This document shows, piece by piece, positions 7,570-15,732 of a stretch of 39,558 bases of DNA (position 1 is the first letter of the stretch; the number at the start of each line of letters is the position of its first letter). The notes below the pieces were generated by a model, which ran no database searches, was not told where the DNA came from, and saw only the letters and a list, made by a program, of their open reading frames with translations. This DNA comes from an uncultured Bacilli bacterium (GTDB taxonomy: Bacteria; Bacillota_I; Bacilli_A; RF39; UBA660). The position numbers and the translations under genes are program-made. The DNA lies in contig CAKOJC010000008.1 in NCBI GenBank assembly GCA_934088535.1, positions 1 through 39,558 of the forward strand, in the 5' to 3' direction.

Positions 7570-9276
7570 ATGTCAAATAATTATGATGATTATGGCTACG
7601 AAGATAATGATTATGATAATAGCGGCGCAGCGAAGAAACGACTATTCATCGGCTTTCTAGTTGTAGCAGCAATAATAATAGTTATTATTTTATTCTTAAA
7701 GGGATGTGCTGGTGGAAACAAGAAACCAAGTAATGATCCAACAACACCAACTTTTGATTATGAAAAAACACTATTAGAGGCAGGAAAGAAATTTTATGAA
7801 AACAATACTGATTTAGCTCCAGTCGCAAAAGGTGAATGCAGCACTGTAGAGTTAAGCACATTAGTTTCAAAAGGACTTTTAAATCCTGAAAACTTTACAA
7901 CATGTGATAATTCTGAAACATACGTAAGAGTTTGTGTATTACCAAATGGTACTAAACAATATACTCCATGGTTAAAATGTAGTGATAAAGATTCAAACTC
8001 TGAATATGGGGATGAAAAAGAAGGAACTATAGCTGACATTAAAGCAGATGAAAGCCTAGTAAGATTTACATTCATGCCAAAGAGATTAAAAGCAGGAGGA
8101 CAAAACCTAGGACAAGTTGAAGAAGTATGGCAAGAAGATATAAAATATAGTTCTTATAAAACATTAGCTACTACTAAGTACTATAGATATAGAGATCAAT
8201 TATTTACATGGAAGATTCAAGATAAAACATATTATACTTCAACAGGAGAAAAGAAAAATGCTAAAGATGTAAATGAATATTATACAGTTGCACCAAATAG
8301 TAATTATAACTTACATGATAATAAAACAGATGAAGCATACAAATGGTATACAATAACAGGTGGCTCAAAAGTATGGGCAATGGATAAAAATGGAAATAAG
8401 ATTCCAAGCCAAACAGCTATCAAAGATTATGATGTACCAGGAAAAACATTAATTGTTAATCGTGAAAGTAGAACAGTAACAGGAACAACAACTGCTTATC
8501 ATTATTACATTTGTGGTAAATATAGCACTTCAACAGATAAAAAATATCAATTAGATAAAAAATGTGGTGAAGGAACAGATACACAACTTAAATATACATT
8601 CGAAGAGTTCTACACTTGTGGATATGGAGATGTAGTTGATATTGAAGCAGGAAGAGTTAAAAAAGGTGAAAAATGTTCTACATATAGTGATTGGAAATTA
8701 ACATTTGAACAATGTAATACATCATTACCAACATGTAGAGCAATTACTCCAGTATATTACTATTACTGGTATAAACTAACTGGCGGAACTAAAAAATATT
8801 ATCCATCAGGAAGTACAAGTGCTAGTGGAGAAAAAGTATACTACACAAGTGCACCAGTTAAAGATGCTGTAAAAGATTTAAATACTAAAGCAACAGCATA
8901 TAAATGGTATAAAGCTAAAGAAAGTGAAACTAGTGAATATACAGCAGTAGCTCCAAGTAATTATCCAGATGCAACAAAGACAAATAAATCAAAATGGAGC
9001 GATTGGTCAAGTTGGTCAACTAAGAATCCAAAAACAAGTGATGGAAGAACAAGACAAATCGAAAATAAAACAAAAATTAAGTTACAAGAAATTAAAGGAA
9101 CTAGTGAATCAAGTTGGGAAAATTTAAGTGAAACATATGTAACTGAAGAAGAAATGATTAAAATTTATAAAAATAATAAATATGATGTAAATTCAATTCA
9201 AGACATAAATAACAATGGAGAACTTAAATACGACATAAAAATGATTATTAGAAACAAAAAGGAGGCTAGTCGATAA
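7570..9276 (+). CDS. Large single-pass surface protein with pilin-like and WSxWS modules, function unknown
   Basis: 568 residues. An acidic Tyr/Asp-rich cytoplasmic head (1-20) precedes one membrane helix (about 24-45), then a long outer part with about 14 Cys. The first outer module (about 58-140) has helix-Cys-STVELSTLVSKGLL-Cys and VRVCVLPNG, which resembles the C-terminal half of the prepilin encoded at 25853. Two related blocks each contain YYTS or YYTSAP followed by AYKWY. Near the end KWSDWSSW, DGRTRQIENKTKI looks like a thrombospondin type-1-like motif. SD TTGGAGGAA is strong. The stop overlaps the next ATG (TAATG). I do not recognise a named family; a cell-surface or septal adhesion role is only inference. 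Confidence 0.85.
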   Translation: MSNNYDDYGYEDNDYDNSGAAKKRLFIGFLVVAAIIIVIILFLKGCAGGNKKPSNDPTTPTFDYEKTLLEAGKKFYENNTDLAPVAKGECSTVELSTLVSKGLLNPENFTTCDNSETYVRVCVLPNGTKQYTPWLKCSDKDSNSEYGDEKEGTIADIKADESLVRFTFMPKRLKAGGQNLGQVEEVWQEDIKYSSYKTLATTKYYRYRDQLFTWKIQDKTYYTSTGEKKNAKDVNEYYTVAPNSNYNLHDNKTDEAYKWYTITGGSKVWAMDKNGNKIPSQTAIKDYDVPGKTLIVNRESRTVTGTTTAYHYYICGKYSTSTDKKYQLDKKCGEGTDTQLKYTFEEFYTCGYGDVVDIEAGRVKKGEKCSTYSDWKLTFEQCNTSLPTCRAITPVYYYYWYKLTGGTKKYYPSGSTSASGEKVYYTSAPVKDAVKDLNTKATAYKWYKAKESETSEYTAVAPSNYPDATKTNKSKWSDWSSWSTKNPKTSDGRTRQIENKTKIKLQEIKGTSESSWENLSETYVTEEEMIKIYKNNKYDVNSIQDINNNGELKYDIKMIIRNKKEASR

Positions 9277-11330
9277 TGGATAAAGTTAGAGAACTAGAAA
9301 ATAGATTACAAGAAGCACTTAGAGAAGACTTAGATCTATCAGTGATTGGATATAATGAATTAGATGCTACTTGGAGAACAATAGATGAAATTAAAAATGA
9401 AGCAAACGAAGTAATAAGTGATTTGATAGTTGGATCTACAAGAGATAAAAATGGAAAATTCATATCAAAAGATAACATGACATTTGATGTAGATGAAATT
9501 GCAGCTATTTCAGCAGGTATTAAAGAGATTACAGATAAAGCTTATGCAAGAATATCTGTAATCAACGCTGAAGAGCGTAGAAAAAAAGACTTGTTTGCTG
9601 ATAAATTTGCTAGTCGTAGAAATGTAAGAGAATCAATTAGAACTAATGATTCAATGATCAGAACGCTAGAAGCAGAAATAAAATCAATTAAGACACAATT
9701 AGGTGATCCTGGTCTTACACAAGAAATGATAGCAGATTTAGCTAGTCGTGGAATAGAATTTAAGCCAAGTGAAAGTTCATTATCTCTAGAAAGAAGATAT
9801 TACTTAGAAAATGAGTTAAAAGCTAAAGAAGCATCATTACAATCATTTAAAGATGCAAATGATGTATACAAACATCAAGAAGAAAAATTAACTTCAGAAA
9901 TGGAAATTCTAAGAAATGGTGGAAAACTAGAAGAAGTATTAGAAGAAGAGAAAACTGAAGAAAAAGTTGATGAAAAAGCTGAAGAGAAGACTGAAGAAAA
10001 AGTAGAAGAACAAACTCCAATTGATCCAATTCTTCCACCTGCTGGTTTAGAACCAGAAGAAAAGAAAAAGGAAGGAGAAGGAGTAATCCCACCAATTCTT
10101 CCTCCAGAAAAGATTGATACACATGAAATGGGAGAGGAACCAGATGAATTCCCAATTATCGAAGGAGAAGAAAAGGAAGATGAAGAAGAAAAAGGAAAAG
10201 ATGATACTCCAATAATTACACCAATTCTTCCACCAGATAAAATTGAGACAGATGATTTAAAACCTGAAGATGATGAAACTGAAGAAAAAGAGGATGAAGA
10301 GGAAGAAGAAAAAGATGATACTCCAATTCCAGTACCTGTAGAAGAAGAGGAAGAGGAAGAATACGAAAAGACTGCTGCAAAACCAAGTCTTTGGAAAAAA
10401 GTTGGTAAGATGCTAGTTAAAGCTGCAGCATTTATATCAATCCTTGGAACAGCAATTCATACAGGTATGTTAGTAAATCAAGGACAATTACAACATAAAG
10501 AAACATTAGAAGCATTAAATAGAATTGGTCAAGTACAAGTAGATGAAGAAGGGGAGGACCTCGACATAGATGGACCACACCCACATCCATACCCTAATAC
10601 TACTGTAGAAGAGCCAGAACAAACTACAGGGGGGAAAACTCCCAGTAATGGGGATGACAAGGTAGATGAACCTGTTTCCCCTAATCCCGGACAAGAAAAA
10701 CCAACCCCTGATCCAGATCCTACACCTGTAAATCCAGATCCTACACCAGTTAATCCGGATCCTACACCTGTAAATCCAGATCCAGATCCTGTTAAACCTG
10801 ACCCAGATCCTGTCAAACCAGATCCTGGAGATGATGATGAAAAGGATAACGAAGATGACATGCACTTAGGTGAAGGCGATGTAGCATACAATGAAAAGAA
10901 TGGAGTATATGTAGATTCAGAAGGAAATACATATAAAATAAATCCTGATGGTTCATTAACTAAATTAGATGATCAAGAATTAGATCATAATAAAAAAGGT
11001 GAATCAATTGTAGGCGAGGATGAGTTAAATCCTGAAATACCAAAAGAAATGCCAGTCATTGGAAATGTTATAACAGGCGATAATATGACAGAGAATGAAA
11101 TAAAAGCTGCTGATGATATGATTAACAGTAATAAAAGTCCAGAAGACTTACTAGATGAAAATGTTTCTGAAAAAAATGCTGAAGAGGCAACAGCTAATGA
11201 TTATGCTCAAGCACAAGAAGATCAAGAAAAATATGAAGAAAAAGCAGAAGATGAATTAAAAAGTTGGTGGAATGAAATAACTAATAAGTTAGATGCTGCA
11301 AACGAAGAAGAAAATTCATTAAAACGTTAA
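9276..11330 (+). CDS. Coiled-coil / acidic / membrane / Pro-Asp-repeat protein, function unknown
   Basis: 684 residues in clear zones. 1-220: charged, coiled-coil-like helices with heptad-like Leu/Ile spacing. 220-370: very acidic, rich in Glu, with repeated PIxPILPP motifs. About 375-405: basic edge and one membrane helix (KAAAFISILGTAIHTGML). 465-525: five 7-residue repeats DPTPVNP or DPDPVKP. 530-684: soluble tail. There is no N-terminal signal, so the coiled-coil half is probably cytoplasmic and the Pro-Asp stalk outside. It is coupled to the preceding surface protein (shared A of TAATG), so the two may form a transenvelope complex; this is inference. Confidence 0.85.
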   Translation: MDKVRELENRLQEALREDLDLSVIGYNELDATWRTIDEIKNEANEVISDLIVGSTRDKNGKFISKDNMTFDVDEIAAISAGIKEITDKAYARISVINAEERRKKDLFADKFASRRNVRESIRTNDSMIRTLEAEIKSIKTQLGDPGLTQEMIADLASRGIEFKPSESSLSLERRYYLENELKAKEASLQSFKDANDVYKHQEEKLTSEMEILRNGGKLEEVLEEEKTEEKVDEKAEEKTEEKVEEQTPIDPILPPAGLEPEEKKKEGEGVIPPILPPEKIDTHEMGEEPDEFPIIEGEEKEDEEEKGKDDTPIITPILPPDKIETDDLKPEDDETEEKEDEEEEEKDDTPIPVPVEEEEEEEYEKTAAKPSLWKKVGKMLVKAAAFISILGTAIHTGMLVNQGQLQHKETLEALNRIGQVQVDEEGEDLDIDGPHPHPYPNTTVEEPEQTTGGKTPSNGDDKVDEPVSPNPGQEKPTPDPDPTPVNPDPTPVNPDPTPVNPDPDPVKPDPDPVKPDPGDDDEKDNEDDMHLGEGDVAYNEKNGVYVDSEGNTYKINPDGSLTKLDDQELDHNKKGESIVGEDELNPEIPKEMPVIGNVITGDNMTENEIKAADDMINSNKSPEDLLDENVSEKNAEEATANDYAQAQEDQEKYEEKAEDELKSWWNEITNKLDAANEEENSLKR
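10716..10820 (+). repeat. Five tandem 21-base units coding the Pro-Asp stalk
   Basis: Five 21-base units begin with gatcct, gatcct, gatcct, gatcca and gaccca; they encode DPTPVNP three times and DPDPVKP twice. This is a typical cell-wall-spanning spacer type and prone to length change. Confidence 0.9.
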
Positions 11331-11358
11331 TGTAATCACTAATAAGGAGGAAAAAAGA

Positions 11359-11601
11359 ATGGAAAATTTAACAAATCAAGTATTAAAATTAGCAAGCGGT
11401 AAACAATATTTTGTAATAAGACAAGCATCATATAAAGGTGTAACATATTTCTTAGCTGCTGAAATTACTCCAGATGGTGAAGACTTTACAAATAACTTCC
11501 TATTCTTTGAAAACATCAATGAAGATGGAAAATCAAAAGTAAAAGAAGTTAAAGATCCAGCTATTCTTGAAGTATTAGCTAAAAACATTAAATTAGATTA
11601 A
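11359..11601 (+). CDS. Small protein, possibly DUF1292-like, function unknown
   Basis: 80 residues, soluble, mixed beta/alpha. The order LASGKQYFVIRQASYKGVTYFLAAEI, then NFLFFENI and VKEVKDPAILEVL loosely follows DUF1292/YrzB-type proteins (a short strand, FxYxGKxYxLL, an acidic tail), but the match is weak. A strong SD AAGGAGGA serves the ATG. It is the third gene of the insert between sigE and sigG, 28 bases after the second, and its stop is followed immediately by the sigG control element. Confidence 0.8.
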   Translation: MENLTNQVLKLASGKQYFVIRQASYKGVTYFLAAEITPDGEDFTNNFLFFENINEDGKSKVKEVKDPAILEVLAKNIKLD

Positions 11602-11632
11602 TGAATAAAAATATTAAAATTCTTTCAATATA
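11602..11632 (+). promoter_or_regulatory. sigG: Predicted sigma-G-type promoter of sigG
   Basis: GAATA (11603-11607, within TGAATA) fits the sigma-G -35 pattern GHATR. Exactly 18 bases later CAATATA (11626-11632) matches six of seven positions of the -10 pattern CATXHTA. Transcription would start near 11639, inside the right arm of the hairpin, giving a leader of roughly 13 bases. Confidence 0.6.
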
Positions 11633-11651
11633 TTATTGAAAGGATTTTTTT
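11618..11651 (+). terminator. Terminator-like hairpin that contains the sigG ribosome-binding site
   Basis: A 13-bp stem (11618-11630 with 11634-11646, one G-U pair, loop TAT) is followed by seven T (11645-11651) that run straight into the sigG ATG. The only SD for sigG, AAAGGA (11639-11644), lies in the right arm. RNA entering from upstream would therefore either end here or hide the SD. Confidence 0.85.
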
Positions 11652-12422
11652 ATGGCAAAGAATAAAGTAGAAATAACAGGCATTAATACAAGTACCTTAA
11701 AGACACTAAATAGTGATGAGATGAATAATTTATTTATTGAATTACAAAAAGGCAATAAAAGTGCTAAAAATACCCTTATAGAAGGTAATTTAAAATTAGT
11801 TTTAAGTATTTTAAAAAAATATCAAAATAGATGTGATAACTTAGATGATTTATTTCAAATAGGAACAATAGGTCTTATAAAAGCGATAGATAACTTTGAT
11901 CTTTCATTTGGAGTTAAATTTAGTACATATGCTGTTCTTATGATAGAAGGAGAAATTAAAAGATATATAAGAGATAACAATCAAATAAGAATATCTAGAA
12001 CTATAAAAGAACTTTCTTATCAAATAATAAATTATAAAGAAACATACTTAAAACAAAATGGAATATATCCATCTAATGATGAAATATGTTCATACTTTAA
12101 TATAACACCATATGAACTATATAATGTATTGTCTTCTTTAACTGAACCAATGAGTATATTTGAACCTATCTATAATGATGGAGGAGACACTATATATTTA
12201 CTAGACCAATTAGAAGACAAAACCACTAAAGATTTAAATGAATTACTATCTTTAAGAGAAGCACTAAGTAAAATAAAAGAAAGAGAAAGAATTATAATAG
12301 AAAAAAGATATATAGAAGGCTTAAATCAATCAGAGATAGCTGAATACTTAGGAGTAAGCCAAGCTCAAGTATCTAGAATAGAAAATAGTGCCCTAACTAG
12401 TATTAAAAAATTAATATTGTAA
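11652..12422 (+). CDS. sigG: Sporulation RNA polymerase sigma-G factor
   Basis: 256 residues. The start MAKNKVEITGINTSTLKTL is the characteristic sigma-G N-terminus. NLDDLFQIGTIGLIKAIDNF, VKFSTYAVLMIEGEIKRYIR, FEPIYNDGGDTIYLLDQ and SEIAEYLGVSQAQVSRIE match sigma-G closely and distinguish it from sigma-F. It directs late forespore transcription (spore DNA protection, germination genes). In B. subtilis sigG directly follows sigE; here 4.1 kb intervene. Control by an RBS-sequestering hairpin and an autoregulatory promoter is visible upstream. Confidence 0.95.
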   Translation: MAKNKVEITGINTSTLKTLNSDEMNNLFIELQKGNKSAKNTLIEGNLKLVLSILKKYQNRCDNLDDLFQIGTIGLIKAIDNFDLSFGVKFSTYAVLMIEGEIKRYIRDNNQIRISRTIKELSYQIINYKETYLKQNGIYPSNDEICSYFNITPYELYNVLSSLTEPMSIFEPIYNDGGDTIYLLDQLEDKTTKDLNELLSLREALSKIKERERIIIEKRYIEGLNQSEIAEYLGVSQAQVSRIENSALTSIKKLIL

Positions 12423-12433
12423 TATACTTTAAT

Positions 12434-12664
12434 ATGAAATTATCAGAATTACAAAGAAAAGATATTATTAATATAAAAGATGGTAAAAAAGTAGGCAGAA
12501 TTATAGATGTAGAATTTGATCCATCTAATGGCTATATGATAAAGTTTGTTATAGAAAGAGCACACTTTGTTAGAAATTTATTAAGTACAAGTGAAAATCT
12601 TTCTATAAAATTTACTCAAATAAAAAAATTAGGAGAAGATGTAATACTTATAGATATATCATAG
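12434..12664 (+). CDS. YlmC/YmxH-type PRC-barrel sporulation protein
   Basis: 76 residues: MKLSELQRKDIINIKDGKKVGRI and VEFDPSNGYMIKFVI are a PRC-barrel strand pattern as in the YlmC/YmxH family, and a ylmC-type gene commonly lies near sigG or other sporulation genes. The molecular role of the family is not settled. It starts 11 bases after the sigG stop without a recognisable SD, so re-initiation after sigG is likely; a -10-like TATACT at 12423-12428 would alternatively give a leaderless mRNA. Confidence 0.82.
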   Translation: MKLSELQRKDIINIKDGKKVGRIIDVEFDPSNGYMIKFVIERAHFVRNLLSTSENLSIKFTQIKKLGEDVILIDIS

Positions 12665-12670
12665 AAAATA

Positions 12671-12679
12671 TGTTAAAAT
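12671..12679 (+). promoter_or_regulatory. lspA: Extended -10 promoter of lspA
   Basis: TGTTAAAAT, whose last base is only seven bases before the lspA ATG at 12687; transcription would begin at or next to the start codon. Confidence 0.6.
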
Positions 12680-12686
12680 ACAAGTT

Positions 12687-13172
12687 ATGAAAAAGAAATA
12701 TATTATTATTAGTTTATTAATTTTATTATTAATATTATTTGATCAAGGAATAAAGTTGTTAGTATTAAAAACTATAGTAGATAAACCTGTTATTATAATA
12801 GATAATTTTTTAAAGTTTATTTATATTAAAAATACTGGAGCTGCTTTTGGTTTTTTAGGTAATAGTACTAATATTCTTGTAATATTAACAGTAATGCTTC
12901 TTTATTATTTAATTAATGAAATAAGAAGAAACATAGATTCTAAGCTATCTATTGTATCTCTTTCACTAATTATAAGTGGAGCAATTGGTAACCTAATAGA
13001 TAGATTATTTAGAGGATATGTAATAGATTATATTTCTTTTACATTATTTAAAAGAGAAATGGCTGTATTTAACGCCGCAGATATATTTATAACATTTGGT
13101 GTTATATTACTTATGTATATAATAATAAGGGATGGTAGAAGTGAAAGAATTAGTAGTAGAAGAAAAAGATAA
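12687..13172 (+). CDS. lspA: Lipoprotein signal peptidase (signal peptidase II)
   Basis: 161 residues, four membrane helices. FDQGIK, KNTGAAFGF, then GAIGNLIDRLFRGYVIDYI and AVFNAADIFITFG give the conserved motifs; the catalytic Asp pair lies in NLIDR and FNAAD. It cleaves the signal peptide of lipid-modified prolipoproteins such as those at 1013 and 33437. No SD precedes the ATG. The C-terminal end (RSERISSRRKR) is basic and overlaps rluD, which follows as in many Bacillota. Confidence 0.96.
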   Translation: MKKKYIIISLLILLLILFDQGIKLLVLKTIVDKPVIIIDNFLKFIYIKNTGAAFGFLGNSTNILVILTVMLLYYLINEIRRNIDSKLSIVSLSLIISGAIGNLIDRLFRGYVIDYISFTLFKREMAVFNAADIFITFGVILLMYIIIRDGRSERISSRRKR

Positions 13173-14040
13173 TTTAAAAAGATTAGATATATTTTTAACA
13201 GAAAATACTGAAGAAAGTAGAAGCTTTCTATTAAAGAATATTAAGAGTGGTAAAATAACTGTTAATGATAATATTGTTAAAGGTGGATATACTTTAAAAA
13301 CTGGAGACATAATCAAAATTGGAGATTTAAAAGTAGACACAACTGTTAAAGGAGAACAAATACCTCTTGATATTCTTTATGAAGATAATGATATTATGGT
13401 AGTAAATAAAAAGAGTGGAATGGTAGTACATCCAGGTAATGGTAACTACACAGGCACTCTAGTAAATGCATTAATGGGCTACACAGAAGATTTATCAAAC
13501 GAAGGTGGAGATAATAGATGTGGTATAGTTCATAGAATTGATAAAGATACATCAGGTATACTTTTAATAGCTAAAACAAATGAAGCACATAGAATACTTT
13601 CAGAAGACTTTAAGAACAAGAATATAAAAAGAAAGTATATTGCATTAGTTCATGGAGTTATAGATAACAATAAAGGTAAGATTGTTGCTCCAATAGGCAG
13701 GAGTAAAGTAGATAGAAAGAAAATGTGTGTGACTGATGAAAATGCTAAAAATGCAACAACAAACTTTACAGTACTAGAAAGATATAAAAATGCAACTTTA
13801 GTAGAATTAATACTTGAAACAGGAAGAACACATCAAATAAGAGTACACATGGAATATATTGGACATCCAGTAGTAAACGATCCAACATATGGTAAAAAGA
13901 AAATAATAAATAATTATGGTCAAATGCTACATGCAGAATATCTGGGATTTAATCATCCAATTACTAAAAAGTTTATGGAATTCTCATGTCCTCCAGAAAA
14001 AGAATTCATGGAAATATTAGATATGTTTAAAAATTCATAA
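13141..14040 (+). CDS. rluD: Pseudouridine synthase of the RluD/RluA family
   Basis: About 299 residues. An N-terminal S4 RNA-binding domain (about 10-65, RLDIFLTENTEESRSFLLKNI) is followed by the catalytic domain with HRIDKDTSGILLIAKT, containing the catalytic Asp, and TGRTHQIRVHMEYIGHPVVND. It modifies uridines of large-subunit rRNA. GTG 13141 was chosen because AAGGG at 13127-13131 is well placed for it; an ATG at 13132 in the same frame lies on top of that SD and is the alternative. The gene begins inside the end of lspA. Confidence 0.94.
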   Translation: MKELVVEEKDNLKRLDIFLTENTEESRSFLLKNIKSGKITVNDNIVKGGYTLKTGDIIKIGDLKVDTTVKGEQIPLDILYEDNDIMVVNKKSGMVVHPGNGNYTGTLVNALMGYTEDLSNEGGDNRCGIVHRIDKDTSGILLIAKTNEAHRILSEDFKNKNIKRKYIALVHGVIDNNKGKIVAPIGRSKVDRKKMCVTDENAKNATTNFTVLERYKNATLVELILETGRTHQIRVHMEYIGHPVVNDPTYGKKKIINNYGQMLHAEYLGFNHPITKKFMEFSCPPEKEFMEILDMFKNS

Positions 14041-14494
14041 AATATATAGTTGCCATTAATATAAAAGCATAAATACTATAAACAATATAAGGTATCAAAA
14101 AATAAGAAGAAGTTTTTGATATCTTTTTAGTCTCAATAAACAAAAATATACTAGATAACATTACTATAGTAGTAATCGCAAATCCTAAGAATGGACTCAT
14201 TAAATAAAAGAAGAAATACATAAATAATTGATTAGCAAAATAATTAGTAAGCAAGATATATAAGTAATCTCTATTCTCTAGTAATTTAACTTTATTAACT
14301 ATAATAACAATACTAACAGTATTAAGTATATAAATAATAAACCATATAATACTTATCCATTTACCACTAAGAGCAAACCCTGGTAACTTTAGTAAACTGT
14401 AAAATTCTGGATCATATTTAAAAATAAGTCCACTAAGTAACCAAAAAAATAGTATAATAATAAATAATAGTATTTGTTTAAGATATGTTTTCAA
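14027..14494 (-). CDS. TspO/MBR-family membrane protein
   Basis: About 155 residues, five membrane helices. LKLPGFALSGKWISIIWFIIYIL recalls the PP..F.P.W..LY motif of TspO, and NYFANQLFMYFFFYLMSPFLGFA and PYIVYSIYAFILMATIYFMN match its later helices, although the Trp-rich signature is diluted. TspO proteins bind tetrapyrroles or related ligands in the membrane. TTG 14494 was chosen because GAGGTGA lies six bases before it; a GTG at 14503 overlaps that SD. The 3' end overlaps rluD by 14 bases in convergent orientation, with no terminator between. Confidence 0.72.
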   Translation of the reverse strand: MKTYLKQILLFIIILFFWLLSGLIFKYDPEFYSLLKLPGFALSGKWISIIWFIIYILNTVSIVIIVNKVKLLENRDYLYILLTNYFANQLFMYFFFYLMSPFLGFAITTIVMLSSIFLFIETKKISKTSSYFLIPYIVYSIYAFILMATIYFMNF

Positions 14495-14557
14495 AATTAT
14501 CACCTCTTTACTAATACTATGATTAATAGTAAAATATTATTATTGAAAGGAAGCATT

Positions 14558-15694
14558 ATGAATATAAAAATAGATAAAAAAGATGATGTAATATTAAAGA
14601 TACTACATTATTTCATAACTGAAGAAGACTATAAACCAATAATAATTAATGGTCTTGAAAATGAAATATGGCTAGAAAATATGCAAAATGATTTAAAATT
14701 AATTAGAATTAATACTAATTATATACATAACGAAGAACAACTAAAGACAGACATGTATAAAGCTCAAACAATAATGAAAAGTATCAAAAGAAACACTTTC
14801 TCATTAAGAATGAACATGTTAAATCTACTTTTAGACACCGGAGAGAGTGTTAAAGTAATAGATACTAAGAATATTGAAACAATCAAAATAGATAAAATAA
14901 ATGATTTCAAAAAGAATAAATTTGTAAAGGAATTCTTTCCTAAAGTTAGTGATGCAGAATTAACTGATCAAGTTGATCCCGTAGAATTCTTTAAATTAAC
15001 TGAAGATATGAATCAAAAAACAATAAAAAACGAAAAGAAACTTGCTAAAATATTTAGTCCTAAAAAGCCAATTATCACTTATATATTAATAGTATTAAAT
15101 ATTATGGTTTACTTATTTATGGCTTTATATGATACAGACGGAACATATTTCTATGCACTTGCAAATAATTATGAATTTATTCAAAATGGACAAATATATA
15201 GATTAATAACTTCAATGTTTTTACATTCAGACATTATACATATCGCATGTAATATATATGCATTATATATATTAGGTCCGATCGTAGAAAGATATTATGG
15301 AAAAACCAAATTCCTATTAATTTATATGTTAAGTGGTATACTTGGAAGTATATTTAGTGCTGCATTTATGAGTGCTGATACAATAAGTATGGGAGCATCA
15401 GGTGCAATATTTGGCTTACTTGGAAGTATTGCATACTTTACTTATTACTATAGAGCGACACTTCAAGGATTACTAAGAAGCAGTATATTACCAACTATAT
15501 TATTAAACTTAGCAATAGGATTTATGATTCCTGGAATTGATTTATCAGGACACATTGGTGGTTTAATAGGTGGTGTATTAGTTTCAATGGCAATCGGAAT
15601 AGGTGATAAAGGAAGAACATCAGACCAAATAAATGGTACTATAGTCTATATATTAATGACTGCAGCAATGCTATATATGGTATTTGTAAAATAG
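14558..15694 (+). CDS. Rhomboid intramembrane serine protease (YqgP/GluP type)
   Basis: 378 residues. A soluble N-terminal domain (1-165), as in GluP-type rhomboids, precedes six or seven membrane helices. Catalytic residues are visible: Ser281 in GASGAIFG and His332 in GHIGG, with Asn232 and the HSDIIHIACN motif shaping the oxyanion site. It would cut membrane proteins within the bilayer. ATG 14558 with SD GAAAGGAAG is well supported; the open frame runs upstream but has no SD there. It is divergent from the tspO-like gene. Confidence 0.93.
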   Translation: MNIKIDKKDDVILKILHYFITEEDYKPIIINGLENEIWLENMQNDLKLIRINTNYIHNEEQLKTDMYKAQTIMKSIKRNTFSLRMNMLNLLLDTGESVKVIDTKNIETIKIDKINDFKKNKFVKEFFPKVSDAELTDQVDPVEFFKLTEDMNQKTIKNEKKLAKIFSPKKPIITYILIVLNIMVYLFMALYDTDGTYFYALANNYEFIQNGQIYRLITSMFLHSDIIHIACNIYALYILGPIVERYYGKTKFLLIYMLSGILGSIFSAAFMSADTISMGASGAIFGLLGSIAYFTYYYRATLQGLLRSSILPTILLNLAIGFMIPGIDLSGHIGGLIGGVLVSMAIGIGDKGRTSDQINGTIVYILMTAAMLYMVFVK

Positions 15695-15700
15695 ACACAA

Positions 15701-15725
15701 AAAAACTGATTTAAAATCAGTTTTT
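15701..15725 (+). terminator. Bidirectional terminator between the rhomboid gene and lexA
   Basis: AAAAACTGATT (15701-15711) pairs with AATCAGTTTTT (15715-15725), loop TAA. Confidence 0.9.
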
Positions 15726-15732
15726 ATTTTAT

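Noticed and set aside
10001..10360. Glu-rich stretch as a possible separate gene or frameshifted region
   Set aside because: The frame is continuous through it and codon use fits an acidic linker within one protein.
10515..10891. Long open frames on the minus strand within the 9276-11330 gene
   Set aside because: They are the mirror of the Pro/Asp repeat codons, have no SD and give low-complexity products; the plus-strand gene is clearly real.
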